From: Haloferula sp. BvORR071
GTDB lineage: Bacteria > Verrucomicrobiota > Verrucomicrobiia > Verrucomicrobiales > Akkermansiaceae
NCBI RefSeq assembly: GCF_000739615.1
Contig: NZ_BATP01000004.1
Location: 62,001-126,000, forward strand
DNA length: 64,000 bases
Reading direction: 5' to 3'
Below the pieces are notes generated by a model. It was not told the origin of the DNA. It did no database searches and saw nothing but the letters and a program-made list of their open reading frames with translations. Below, one piece after another: positions 8,851 through 15,760 of this stretch (its first letter is position 1; every line of letters begins with the position of its first letter). The position numbers and the translations under genes are program-made.

Positions 8851-8863
8851 GCGCCGGAACCCG

Positions 8864-9847
8864 ATGCACTGCGTCTGCCATCCCCTCATGGCGCTGCTGT
8901 TGGCTTCGACGGTGGCTTCGAGCGCCGTCGCGGCCGACTGGTTGCAACCGGACAAGGCGAAGGAGACGCCTGCTTGGGGACTGAAGCACGGACTCCAATT
9001 CGCGCTCTACCCCGCTGGCTTCACGGAAGGTGATGGCGGCCCTCGCGGCTTGATCCGCATCGGCTATCCAAATCTTCCGGACGGCAGCTACGATCTGATT
9101 AATTTCATTGCCGTCGAACCCGTGGTCGGCGGCAAGAAGGGCTACAGCGAGCTTGAAAAGAGCTCCATCGATCGCCGCCAAGGCAAGGTCTTCACCGCTG
9201 AAGCGGACAAGACGGCGGTCACCGCCCTCGCATCCGGAGCTGAGGAGCTGTCCGTGGAGGTTGCGGTGGAGAAATTCGACAACGGCGCCCACGTCCGGCT
9301 CCGCCTGTCGCAGCGCAGCGACTCGCCGGATGAACTGAAAATCACCGTCAACGCCGAGGCCGATAGTGCCCCGATCGAGTCGTGCGTGATCACCGCAACC
9401 ATGGGCAACAGGGCGCGCACGCGGCTACTCTATCTCGCCGACGGCCCCGTATCGAGCCTTACGCTTTATCCGGATTACCGCAGCAGCGAATTCGCTCCCC
9501 ATGTCGTCTACGGCATCGAGAAGCTCGCGAAGACAGCGGGCGGCGACGTGCTCGTTGCAATCGCCAACAACGAGGAGGAGCCGGCGAAGATTGCCACCCA
9601 CGAGCAGCCCTCCTTCTGGGACTTCAAGGGCTCGAAGCTCACCCAGTACTGGCGCAAGCCCGCTCAACAAGTGGGTCCCGGCTTGGAATGTGCCGTGAAC
9701 GGACGCTTCACCTACTGGATGAGCAGGCAGCCCATCCCCGGCGGCGTGGCCTTTGAGAACTTCGAGCTACGGGAGCCTTTCAAGCCGGATCAATCGGTGA
9801 TATTCGGGATCAGTCGCAAAACAGCGCCGCTCTTACTCAAACCATGA
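8864..9847 (+). CDS. secreted protein of unknown function
   Basis: 327 residues with a cleavable signal (hydrophobic core, likely cut after VAA at about residue 24). The mature part looks like a beta-rich, possibly carbohydrate-active or structural domain ('DGSYDLINFIAVEPVVGGKKGYSELE', 'GNRARTRLLYLADGPVSS'), but no family could be named. It lies 13 nt after potD and its stop overlaps the next start by 4 nt, so it is in the potD transcript. A link to polyamine uptake is not evident. Confidence 0.75.
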   Translation: MHCVCHPLMALLLASTVASSAVAADWLQPDKAKETPAWGLKHGLQFALYPAGFTEGDGGPRGLIRIGYPNLPDGSYDLINFIAVEPVVGGKKGYSELEKSSIDRRQGKVFTAEADKTAVTALASGAEELSVEVAVEKFDNGAHVRLRLSQRSDSPDELKITVNAEADSAPIESCVITATMGNRARTRLLYLADGPVSSLTLYPDYRSSEFAPHVVYGIEKLAKTAGGDVLVAIANNEEEPAKIATHEQPSFWDFKGSKLTQYWRKPAQQVGPGLECAVNGRFTYWMSRQPIPGGVAFENFELREPFKPDQSVIFGISRKTAPLLLKP

Positions 9848-10161
9848 AGCTCGTCTTCGACCACATCGACTACACCATCGTCGGGCACTTGCAGGGCCTG
9901 ATGGAGGCAGAGGGCATCAAGACTGAATTGCGCAACCTCGAAGGCTCTTCGGCTGCCGGTGGTGTGCCATTCACCCAAGTCTATCCGGAGATCTGGGTGA
10001 TCCACAATGCTGACGAAGCGCGGGCGAAGGAGATCGTGAGTCAGTTCCGCAATGCCACTGATGCCGAGAAACCTGGGCCGGACTGGACCTGCCCGGTGTG
10101 CAAGGAGCGGATCGAGGGAGTGTTCAGTGAATGCTGGAATTGCGGTGCACCCATGCCCTAG
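9844..10161 (+). CDS. DUF2007-type signal-transducing domain plus zinc ribbon
   Basis: 105 residues. The N-terminal part (about 1-70; 'MKLVFDHIDYTIVGHLQGLMEAEGI ... VYPEIWVIHNADEARAKEIV') has the pattern of the DUF2007 'putative signal transducing' domain. The tail carries two CxxC knuckles (CPVCKE and CWNCGA), a likely zinc ribbon. The start overlaps the previous stop by 4 nt. Function of the family is not established; the zinc ribbon suggests a protein- or nucleic-acid-binding role. Confidence 0.75.
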   Translation: MKLVFDHIDYTIVGHLQGLMEAEGIKTELRNLEGSSAAGGVPFTQVYPEIWVIHNADEARAKEIVSQFRNATDAEKPGPDWTCPVCKERIEGVFSECWNCGAPMP

Positions 10162-10173
10162 GGATCACCCAAG

Positions 10174-10437
10174 ATGGAAGAATCCTCCCGCTGCTGTCCC
10201 GAGTGCAAGAGCGTGAGCTTCGCCGCAGACAATACCCTGCGGGAGCGCCCCAGCATCGTAGCCTTCGCCCTCTTCGGCTGGATCGCACTGCTGTGGTCCC
10301 ATGCCTTCAGGAAGCGGTACTTCAAGTGCAGCGCTTGCGGTTACCGCTTCCAGCTCCGCTCAAGTGGCTCGCTCCTCTGCATGCTTGTTCTGGTGGTCCT
10401 GCTCGCAGGAATCCTGGTCGCAATGTTCAGCAAGTGA
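10174..10437 (+). CDS. small zinc-ribbon membrane protein
   Basis: 87 residues. Two Cys pairs (CCPEC near 7-11 and CSACG near 53-57) flank a first hydrophobic segment ('IVAFALFGWIALLW'), and a second membrane segment ends the protein ('LCMLVLVVLLAGILVAMF'). It starts 12 nt after the DUF2007 gene, so it is the last gene of the potD unit. Function unknown. Confidence 0.65.
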   Translation: MEESSRCCPECKSVSFAADNTLRERPSIVAFALFGWIALLWSHAFRKRYFKCSACGYRFQLRSSGSLLCMLVLVVLLAGILVAMFSK

Positions 10438-10457
10438 GGAGGCCGGGAAAAATGAAA

Positions 10458-10491
10458 CCCGCCGCCCCCGTTTTTCGACGGAGACGGCGGG
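10458..10491 (-). terminator. intrinsic terminator of hsp20
   Basis: Stem CCCGCCG (10458-10464) with CGGCGGG (10485-10491) and an inner CCGT/ACGG stem. Read on the minus strand, the hairpin is followed by TTTCATTTTT. It lies downstream of hsp20 and tail-to-tail with the zinc-ribbon gene. Confidence 0.75.
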
Positions 10492-10528
10492 CCCATGAAT
10501 TCCATCCAAACAGTTCCCTAGAAATCCG

Positions 10529-10993
10529 TTAGTCGATCTTCACCTCGATCTGGCGTGGCTTGGCCTTCTCCTGCTTGCCGAGGTGGACGCGTAGCACGCC
10601 GTCCTTGAACTCGGCCTCGACCTTCTCTGGGTCGGCGTTCTCGGGCAGGTTGAAGCTACGCAGGAAGCTGCCGTAGGAGCGCTCGACGCGGTGATACTTC
10701 GCGCCGTTCTCTTGCTTCTCGAACTTGCGTTCACCACTGATCACGAGGCGGCCGTTCTCGACGACCACGCGGACGTTCTCCTTCGCCACTTCCGGCAGTT
10801 CGGCCTTGATGAGGTATTCCTTCTCGTCCTCGAGGACGTCGACGACGGGCACCCATTCGGCGGTAGCGGTGCTGGTGCCGGTTTCACACTTGCCGCCAGC
10901 GCAGCCAGCGGTGCCGGGGCGCGGGACGGCGTTGAGAGCGCGGTTGAGTTCGTGCAGCTCGCGAAGCGGGTTCCAATGAGTCAGCAGTTTCAT
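10529..10993 (-). CDS. Hsp20/alpha-crystallin small heat-shock protein
   Basis: Cytoplasmic ATP-independent holdase chaperone, 154 residues. Seen: an alpha-crystallin domain from about 48 to the end, with 'PEVAKENVRVVVENGRLVISG', 'YGSFLRSFNLPENAD' and the conserved 'A/EFKDGVLRVHLGK'. The C-terminal I-x-I-like 'RQIEVKID' is present. Start chosen at the ATG at 10993 (MKLLTHWNPL), typical of the family. An insert GCAGGKCETGT near 30-40 contains two Cys, which is unusual. No CIRCE or clear heat-shock promoter was found upstream. Confidence 0.9.
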   Translation of the reverse strand: MKLLTHWNPLRELHELNRALNAVPRPGTAGCAGGKCETGTSTATAEWVPVVDVLEDEKEYLIKAELPEVAKENVRVVVENGRLVISGERKFEKQENGAKYHRVERSYGSFLRSFNLPENADPEKVEAEFKDGVLRVHLGKQEKAKPRQIEVKID

Positions 10994-11186
10994 GGTATGA
11001 TTGTATCTTGAGACGGTTGTTAGAGTTGCTTGGAGGTGCCGCGGTCCGTCTGGCTGCCGCGGCCCATCCGATTGACGGGAACCCTTATCGCAAGCTTGGT
11101 GCCAGCCACTACGTCTCCGCAAATAATTGGAGATCAATACACTACCCGTTCACCCCACTAGCCCGAGCGCGACAGCGTGACCCGGA

Positions 11187-11207
11187 GCGGTGACACTGCG
11201 TCACCGC
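11187..11207. repeat. GCGGTGAC hairpin between hsp20 and the ankyrin gene
   Basis: Perfect 8-bp stem GCGGTGAC / GTCACCGC with loop ACTGC. It lies 33 nt past the ankyrin stop and about 190 nt upstream of hsp20. No T-run follows on either strand, so it may be a weak terminator or an operator. Confidence 0.45.
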
Positions 11208-11239
11208 CCTTGCGACAAACTGTCGGCGTAGTGCAGTGC

Positions 11240-12496
11240 CTAGCCGATCCCGATGCCGTAGCGCAGGAGCACTTCATTCACCGCGGCGCTTCCCTGGCTC
11301 TTCTCCGGCCGTGACGAGCCGGCCTCCAGGAGCATCTCGACACAGCGCGGGAAGTTCCCGTCCTCTCGCCAAGAATTGAGGGATCCGAAAATGCAGGCCC
11401 CGAGCGGGGTGCCGCCGAACTCGTTCTTGATGGTGAGCGAGGGCTGGTAGCGCAGCACAAGCTCCACGACATCGTCAAAGCCGTGAAAGGCTGCGCGGTC
11501 GAGAGCCGAGGAATGATGGACACCGGTGGCATCTGCATCAAAGCCAAGCTCCAGCATCAGCCGCACGACCTCAAGCTTGCGCTCCCAGGCTGCCGCTGGA
11601 AGCAGCGCCTGCTCGCGGGCAGTCAGATCCTTCACGTGCGCTGCCAAGGCCCGGGCTGTGTCGGCATCTCCCGACCAACAGGCGATGAGCAATCTCTGGG
11701 CTGGTGATGAGCGATCGTAGATCGCTTGGCTTGCCAGGCCTTTCCCGTGCTGCAGAGCCACCTGAAATGGCTGCCCCAGACCGATGGTGTAGGTGTAGAT
11801 CGGCAAGCCGGGGGCGCGGTGGATCATGGGATTACCGGGATCAGTCGGCATCCGCGAGAGGCACTCCGGATCTTCATCGATCAAGCGATGGAGAAGCGGG
11901 ATGTCTTCTAACATGACCGCGATGTAGATGTCCGGGCGAGCCCCACGCTCAAGCAGCCTGCGGCAGACCGCGCCATCTTTGATCCGCGTCTGCGCCGCAG
12001 TGCTGACGTGATCAAGGTCCCGGGCTTCCAAGTCCGCACCGGCATCGACCAGTAAATCGACAATCTCCGGAGTGCTGGCGTAGTGCAGCGGAAACTGTCC
12101 GTCGCCGCCCCGCTGCTGCACCGCGCCGGGGTCCGTGCTGAGGATCTCCTTCAGAGCATCGAGCCACCCCAATCTCGCCGCGGCATGGGCTGTTAGATGC
12201 GCTCCCTTGGCGAGCAGGTGCCGGGCGGTTTCCTCTCCCGCGAAATCGAGTGCACCAAAGCCGCCGGCCCACCAGCTGCTCTTGCCATTCACCTCTGCCC
12301 CGTGCCCGAGGAGAAGATCGATCATGGCGCAGTCATTCCGTTCCGCGGCCAAGGCGATGGGAACCGCGCCGAAGCACTCCTCCGCGTGGGCATTTGCAAG
12401 CGCAGGCTCAGCCTCCAAGAGTCGGAGAAGCTCGCCCAGATCCCCGGACTTGATGGCCCGGAAGAAGGCGGCTTGGTTCTCGTTGCGGCTGTTCAT
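11240..12496 (-). CDS. ankyrin-repeat protein
   Basis: 418 residues, no signal peptide, presumably cytoplasmic. Several ankyrin units are visible: 'GDLGELLRLLEAEPALANAHAEECFGAVPIALAAERNDCAMIDLLLGHGAEVN' split across 18-70, then 'GQFPLHYASTPEIVDLLVDAGADLEARD' around 132-160, and 'SSALDRAAFHGFDDVVELVLRYQPSLTIKNEFGGTPLGAC' near 333-372. Ankyrin stacks bind other proteins; the partner is unknown. It follows the 12537-12983 gene by 40 nt on the same strand. Confidence 0.85.
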   Translation of the reverse strand: MNSRNENQAAFFRAIKSGDLGELLRLLEAEPALANAHAEECFGAVPIALAAERNDCAMIDLLLGHGAEVNGKSSWWAGGFGALDFAGEETARHLLAKGAHLTAHAAARLGWLDALKEILSTDPGAVQQRGGDGQFPLHYASTPEIVDLLVDAGADLEARDLDHVSTAAQTRIKDGAVCRRLLERGARPDIYIAVMLEDIPLLHRLIDEDPECLSRMPTDPGNPMIHRAPGLPIYTYTIGLGQPFQVALQHGKGLASQAIYDRSSPAQRLLIACWSGDADTARALAAHVKDLTAREQALLPAAAWERKLEVVRLMLELGFDADATGVHHSSALDRAAFHGFDDVVELVLRYQPSLTIKNEFGGTPLGACIFGSLNSWREDGNFPRCVEMLLEAGSSRPEKSQGSAAVNEVLLRYGIGIG

Positions 12497-12536
12497 CGGG
12501 AAGTGAGCTTGGATTCTCCCCGCAGCGCAGGGGAAA

Positions 12537-12983
12537 TCAATATCCCTGCTTCCGCACCAGATCGGAGAGCTGCTTCTGGAATTCGATCACGTCCTCCTGC
12601 GTCGGGCGGTAGCCCGGGGTATCGGGATCGAGGCCGGGGCGGCCGTGCTGGTCGAGCATCCAGATCCCGGTCTCGCCATCGGAGAACGTCACCTTCCCGG
12701 AGATCAGGGCCCCGGGCAGGGCGAGACTGTCCATGCTGACGCTGACCGCTCCGGTTGGCACCGGCTTGGACAGCATCTCGTCCTCCGGCTTCTTCTCCTC
12801 CTTCGGTGCTTCCTGAAGTTCGATCCCCAGATCCAGCACCAAGAAGCGGGCATCCATGTAGGTGATACCGATGCTAAATTCATCCTTCAGGCGCTTCTGC
12901 AGGTCCGCGATCGAAGCTCCTTCGGCGGCCCAGCGTTTCAGGGCGGACTTCTGGTCGTCGGTGAGCTTGCTGGCGCTGAACAT
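12537..12983 (-). CDS. conserved verrucomicrobial protein of unknown function
   Basis: 148 residues. The N-terminal half reads as a short helical domain ('LTDDQKSALKRWAAEGASI', 'DLQKRLKDEFSIGITYMDAR'), which resembles a pattern I associate with proteins common in Verrucomicrobia. A Pro/Glu/Lys linker follows, then a beta domain ('ISGKVTFSDGETGIWMLDQHGRPGL'). The ATG at 12983 is preferred; a TTG at 13019 would add 12 residues. No signal peptide. Upstream of the ankyrin gene in the same direction. Confidence 0.65.
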   Translation of the reverse strand: MFSASKLTDDQKSALKRWAAEGASIADLQKRLKDEFSIGITYMDARFLVLDLGIELQEAPKEEKKPEDEMLSKPVPTGAVSVSMDSLALPGALISGKVTFSDGETGIWMLDQHGRPGLDPDTPGYRPTQEDVIEFQKQLSDLVRKQGY

Positions 12984-13095
12984 GGCCAGACTTTCGCGGA
13001 AGCTCCCCTCGCCTTCCAAGCCTCAAATCCGGGAATGTCGGCATCTTGATCCGGACAGCTTGCGCCGCGGCTTGGTTCCGGCCTATCCCTGATCA

Positions 13096-13779
13096 GTGTC
13101 CGCTTTCCCGCAGATAAGACGTAGATACCGGTCCCGGGAGGCGTCCTTGGGGGGCAAGTTTGCTCCGTTCATCCTCGTCGCCTGCTCCGCTGGCCTTGCT
13201 GTCGCTTTGGCGTCTTTGAGCGAGGCGCTGCGCTGGACAGAGCCGGGAGGTTTCAAGATCGGGCTGGTATACGGGATGTTTCTCGCAGTTCTGGTGCAGC
13301 TGGTGTTTCTGCCCGTTCAAAGCCTGCTTGCACTGGTCTTGATGTCCCGGGGAAGGCGTGCCGGGTGGAGAATCCTGCTGGTCCTTTGCCCCGCCATGAT
13401 CGTCATGGGCTGGAGCTTGCTGTCGATCGCGGGACTCTATCCCCCCGAAAAGAGAGCACGCCGGGAACTCCCCCATCACCTCGGCGGGTCAATCCCGCCG
13501 TCGGCAGCGGACCTCACGATGAAATTCACGGGTGGCATGGATCCGAGCTGGTCGTTCCGCTTCCACCTGAGCCCACAGGACTACGAAGCCATTTGTCACT
13601 ATCGCGAATACGGGCCCTACGCCTACCGCCCGGACTCTAGTACCAGCTACTCCGAATCGGGCGATATGGTCTGGCTCCAGTCCCCGGAAGATCTCGGCTC
13701 CTCACGGGCTTCTAGCATTTATTACCTTGGCTACGATGTCGGGAAATCGCTCTGCGTGCTCACCTCGGTGAACTTCTGA
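13096..13779 (+). CDS. integral membrane protein of unknown function
   Basis: 227 residues from a GTG at 13096. Three hydrophobic segments are visible (about 22-44, 56-84 and 92-112), then an extracytoplasmic C-terminal domain of about 110 residues rich in Tyr/Ser/Pro ('YEAICHYREYGPYAYRPDSS'). Not a recognised family. No good ribosome-binding site marks the start, so a shorter N terminus is possible. Divergent from 12537-12983 and tail-to-tail with the AP2 gene. Confidence 0.6.
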   Translation: MSAFPQIRRRYRSREASLGGKFAPFILVACSAGLAVALASLSEALRWTEPGGFKIGLVYGMFLAVLVQLVFLPVQSLLALVLMSRGRRAGWRILLVLCPAMIVMGWSLLSIAGLYPPEKRARRELPHHLGGSIPPSAADLTMKFTGGMDPSWSFRFHLSPQDYEAICHYREYGPYAYRPDSSTSYSESGDMVWLQSPEDLGSSRASSIYYLGYDVGKSLCVLTSVNF

Positions 13780-13796
13780 ACCCGGCCTGGAGGTCC

Positions 13797-14228
13797 TTAC
13801 AGCCCCGCACCCGTCTTCCTAGCCTCCACGGCTAGGCGGAAGGCCTGCTTCTCGCCATAGCGCTTCACGGAGAATTTCACACAGCGGCGCTCGCCCCGGG
13901 TGGGGCACCAAGTGGCCTGCCAGAACCAGTAGTTGGCACCATTTGCAGCGATCACGCAGACCTTCGAGACCCCTACCACCCCGGAGGAATTGCGTGGCGA
14001 GCGGCGGCAGACACGGGTGGCATTTTCCTGGGCGGTGATCCGGTTGATCAGCTCATCCCGCCAGCCGCGGGCGGCATCATAGGCTTCGGAGACCCCGCCA
14101 TGGACTCCATCGGCGAAGAACTTGCCATACTTCACCCCGCGCCGCTGGAGGCGCACTTGCCAGCCGTGCGTCCCGGCACGGGGAAGGTCGATCCGCGCGA
14201 TCGCATAGGTGTCCGGAGCGCTCCACAT
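13797..14228 (-). CDS. AP2/ERF-like domain protein
   Basis: 143 residues with two halves of AP2-like pattern: 'YAIARIDLPRAGTHGWQVRL' with 'KYGKFFADGVHGG' (about 8-45) and 'SSGVVGVSKV ... YWFWQATWCPTRGERRCVKFSVKRYGEKQAFRLAVEARK' in pieces across 81-138. AP2 is a small DNA-binding fold; in bacteria it is found in homing endonucleases and in free-standing proteins. No nuclease domain is present. The ATG at 14228 lies one base after the T-run of an intrinsic terminator, leaving no room for a leader. A TTG at 14273 would start inside that hairpin and is less likely. Confidence 0.7.
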   Translation of the reverse strand: MWSAPDTYAIARIDLPRAGTHGWQVRLQRRGVKYGKFFADGVHGGVSEAYDAARGWRDELINRITAQENATRVCRRSPRNSSGVVGVSKVCVIAANGANYWFWQATWCPTRGERRCVKFSVKRYGEKQAFRLAVEARKTGAGL

Positions 14229-14229
14229 G

Positions 14230-14265
14230 AAAAAGCCGCAGGGGACGTTTCGCGCCCCTTGCGGC
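14230..14265 (-). terminator. intrinsic terminator after the helical-repeat gene
   Basis: On the minus strand a stem GCCGCA(A)GGGG / CCCCTGCGGC (14235-14265, one bulge) is followed directly by TTTTT (14234-14230). It ends the 14313-15692 gene and abuts the AP2 start codon. Confidence 0.8.
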
Positions 14266-14312
14266 CTTGTCAAATCGTGTGGGACTAACGGATCGATCGA
14301 TCCGCAGCCGGA

Positions 14313-15692
14313 TTAGCGGCCACCACCGCGACCGCCGCGACCACCACCGCCTCCGCCGCCACCCCAAGGGCCGCGGTTTTCGAGCAGACGGGTCTTGGCT
14401 TCTTCGCTGAGCGAGGTGGAGCTTTGAACGTAAGCGGTCGCGGCCTCGCGATCCTGCTGCATCCAGCGGAAGACCGACATGCCGAGGCTGCGATTGCGGG
14501 TGTTTTCGTCGGAGATCGACTCCGCGAGCTGGATCGAAGCCTGCGGATCGCTCTGACTACGCCAAATATAGGTAGAAGTCGCCTCGTCGCGGAGCTCGCC
14601 CTGCGGCTGGCTCTGGATGAAGGCGAGCGCGGCCGGGCCGTCAGCCGCAGCCCAGGAAGCGATCACTGGACGAATTGCATTGCCGATATTTTCGGAATCC
14701 TGGCCAGCCACGAACTTCGCGGCGGCGGGGGCATCCGTGCGGGCCCAAGGACCGGCGATATCACCGAGAGCTTGGTCACGGCGCTCACCGGCCGGCATGG
14801 TGGCCCATTTCGCGGCGGCACCGGCAGGATCGGTGTTTGCGTAGCTTACGAGCGCGGCGGCCATGGCGCGGTCGCGGGACTCGGCGGGCAGGGTGTTGAT
14901 CCATGCTTCCGCGGAGGCGAAGTCGGTGGCACCCCACTTGCTGGCGATCTCGCCGTAGGCGCGCGGCTGGTCCTCGGCATCGAGGCTAGCGGCCACGGCA
15001 GCAGCGTCAGTCGGATTCTTGGCGGCCATCTGGCCGATCACGGAGTTGAGGGCGGTACCCTTGTCACGACCTTCGAGACCCTTGGCCCACTCGAGGGCGG
15101 CCTTCGGGTCAAGCTTGGCCCATTCCGTGGCGATCACGCCGGCGGCATTGTCGCCACCGCCGCCGAAGCCACCACCACCCGGGCCGCCGCCGAAGCCGCG
15201 CAGCTCATTGGCGTGCTCGCTGTAGTACTTGGCCGCGTTCACGGGATCGCTGGAAGCCCAGCTCTGGAGAATGGTCGGGCGGGCAAAGCCGCCGAAGGGC
15301 GTCGAATTGGCGTAGGCCAAGGCACCTTGCGGATCGACTTCACCCCAGCGGCCGAAAAGGAGGAAGGAGGCCATCATGCGCTCGGCACCTTCAAGCTGGT
15401 CGAGCTTCTCGGCCTGCTCCTTGAGCTGGTCCGCGCTCATGCCATTGTAGAGGTCCATGAGCTTCTGCATCCGCGTGAGCTGGCTCGGTTCGCTGAGAGC
15501 CTGCTTCACATCGCGCGGGGCGCGGCTATTCTCGGAGGCGGCGGGAGCGGAACGCTGGGTCTTGCCAGCGAGCGATTCGGCCTTGGCCTGGGATTGATCT
15601 GGCTTGTCGGGAGACCCCGCCTTACCGGCGAGGAAGCCTCCGGCACCACCCACGAGCAGGGCGGCAATTCCGATGGTGGCAGTGTTTTTCAT
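14313..15692 (-). CDS. exported helical-repeat (DP..AA..WA) protein
   Basis: 459 residues. An N-terminal signal or anchor (MKNTATIGIAALLVGGAGGFLAG) is followed by a low-complexity linker, then about eight degenerate repeats of 30-35 residues with the core 'W...DP..A..WA..LP.G..R..A'. Examples are 'WAKLDPKAALEWAKGLEGRD' and 'WAATDFAS'-like units around 200-400. Such repeats probably form an alpha-solenoid for protein binding. A Gly-rich insert (GGGPGGGGFGGGGD) and an RG-rich tail (GGRGGRGGGR) are unusual. It is a paralogue of 20392-21270. It lies 68 nt downstream of the sulfatase stop, with an 18-bp palindrome between them. Confidence 0.7.
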   Translation of the reverse strand: MKNTATIGIAALLVGGAGGFLAGKAGSPDKPDQSQAKAESLAGKTQRSAPAASENSRAPRDVKQALSEPSQLTRMQKLMDLYNGMSADQLKEQAEKLDQLEGAERMMASFLLFGRWGEVDPQGALAYANSTPFGGFARPTILQSWASSDPVNAAKYYSEHANELRGFGGGPGGGGFGGGGDNAAGVIATEWAKLDPKAALEWAKGLEGRDKGTALNSVIGQMAAKNPTDAAAVAASLDAEDQPRAYGEIASKWGATDFASAEAWINTLPAESRDRAMAAALVSYANTDPAGAAAKWATMPAGERRDQALGDIAGPWARTDAPAAAKFVAGQDSENIGNAIRPVIASWAAADGPAALAFIQSQPQGELRDEATSTYIWRSQSDPQASIQLAESISDENTRNRSLGMSVFRWMQQDREAATAYVQSSTSLSEEAKTRLLENRGPWGGGGGGGGRGGRGGGR

Positions 15693-15729
15693 GGCGGGAT
15701 TGGCGGGAATGATCTCCGCAGCCGTGAAC

Positions 15730-15747
15730 CTTTTCTTGCAAGAAAAG
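15730..15747. promoter_or_regulatory. perfect 18-bp palindrome upstream of the helical-repeat gene
   Basis: CTTTTCTTGCAAGAAAAG is a perfect palindrome and is strikingly AT-rich for this region. It sits 37 nt before the ATG at 15692, between that gene and the sulfatase stop. It could be a dimeric repressor operator. As RNA it has almost no loop, so a terminator is less likely. Confidence 0.5.
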
Positions 15748-15760
15748 TTGCGCCGAATTT

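Noticed and set aside
10994-11239. CIRCE or other classic heat-shock operator upstream of hsp20
   Set aside because: I looked for the TTAGCACTC-N9-GAGTGCTAA inverted repeat and a sigma-32-like box and found neither.
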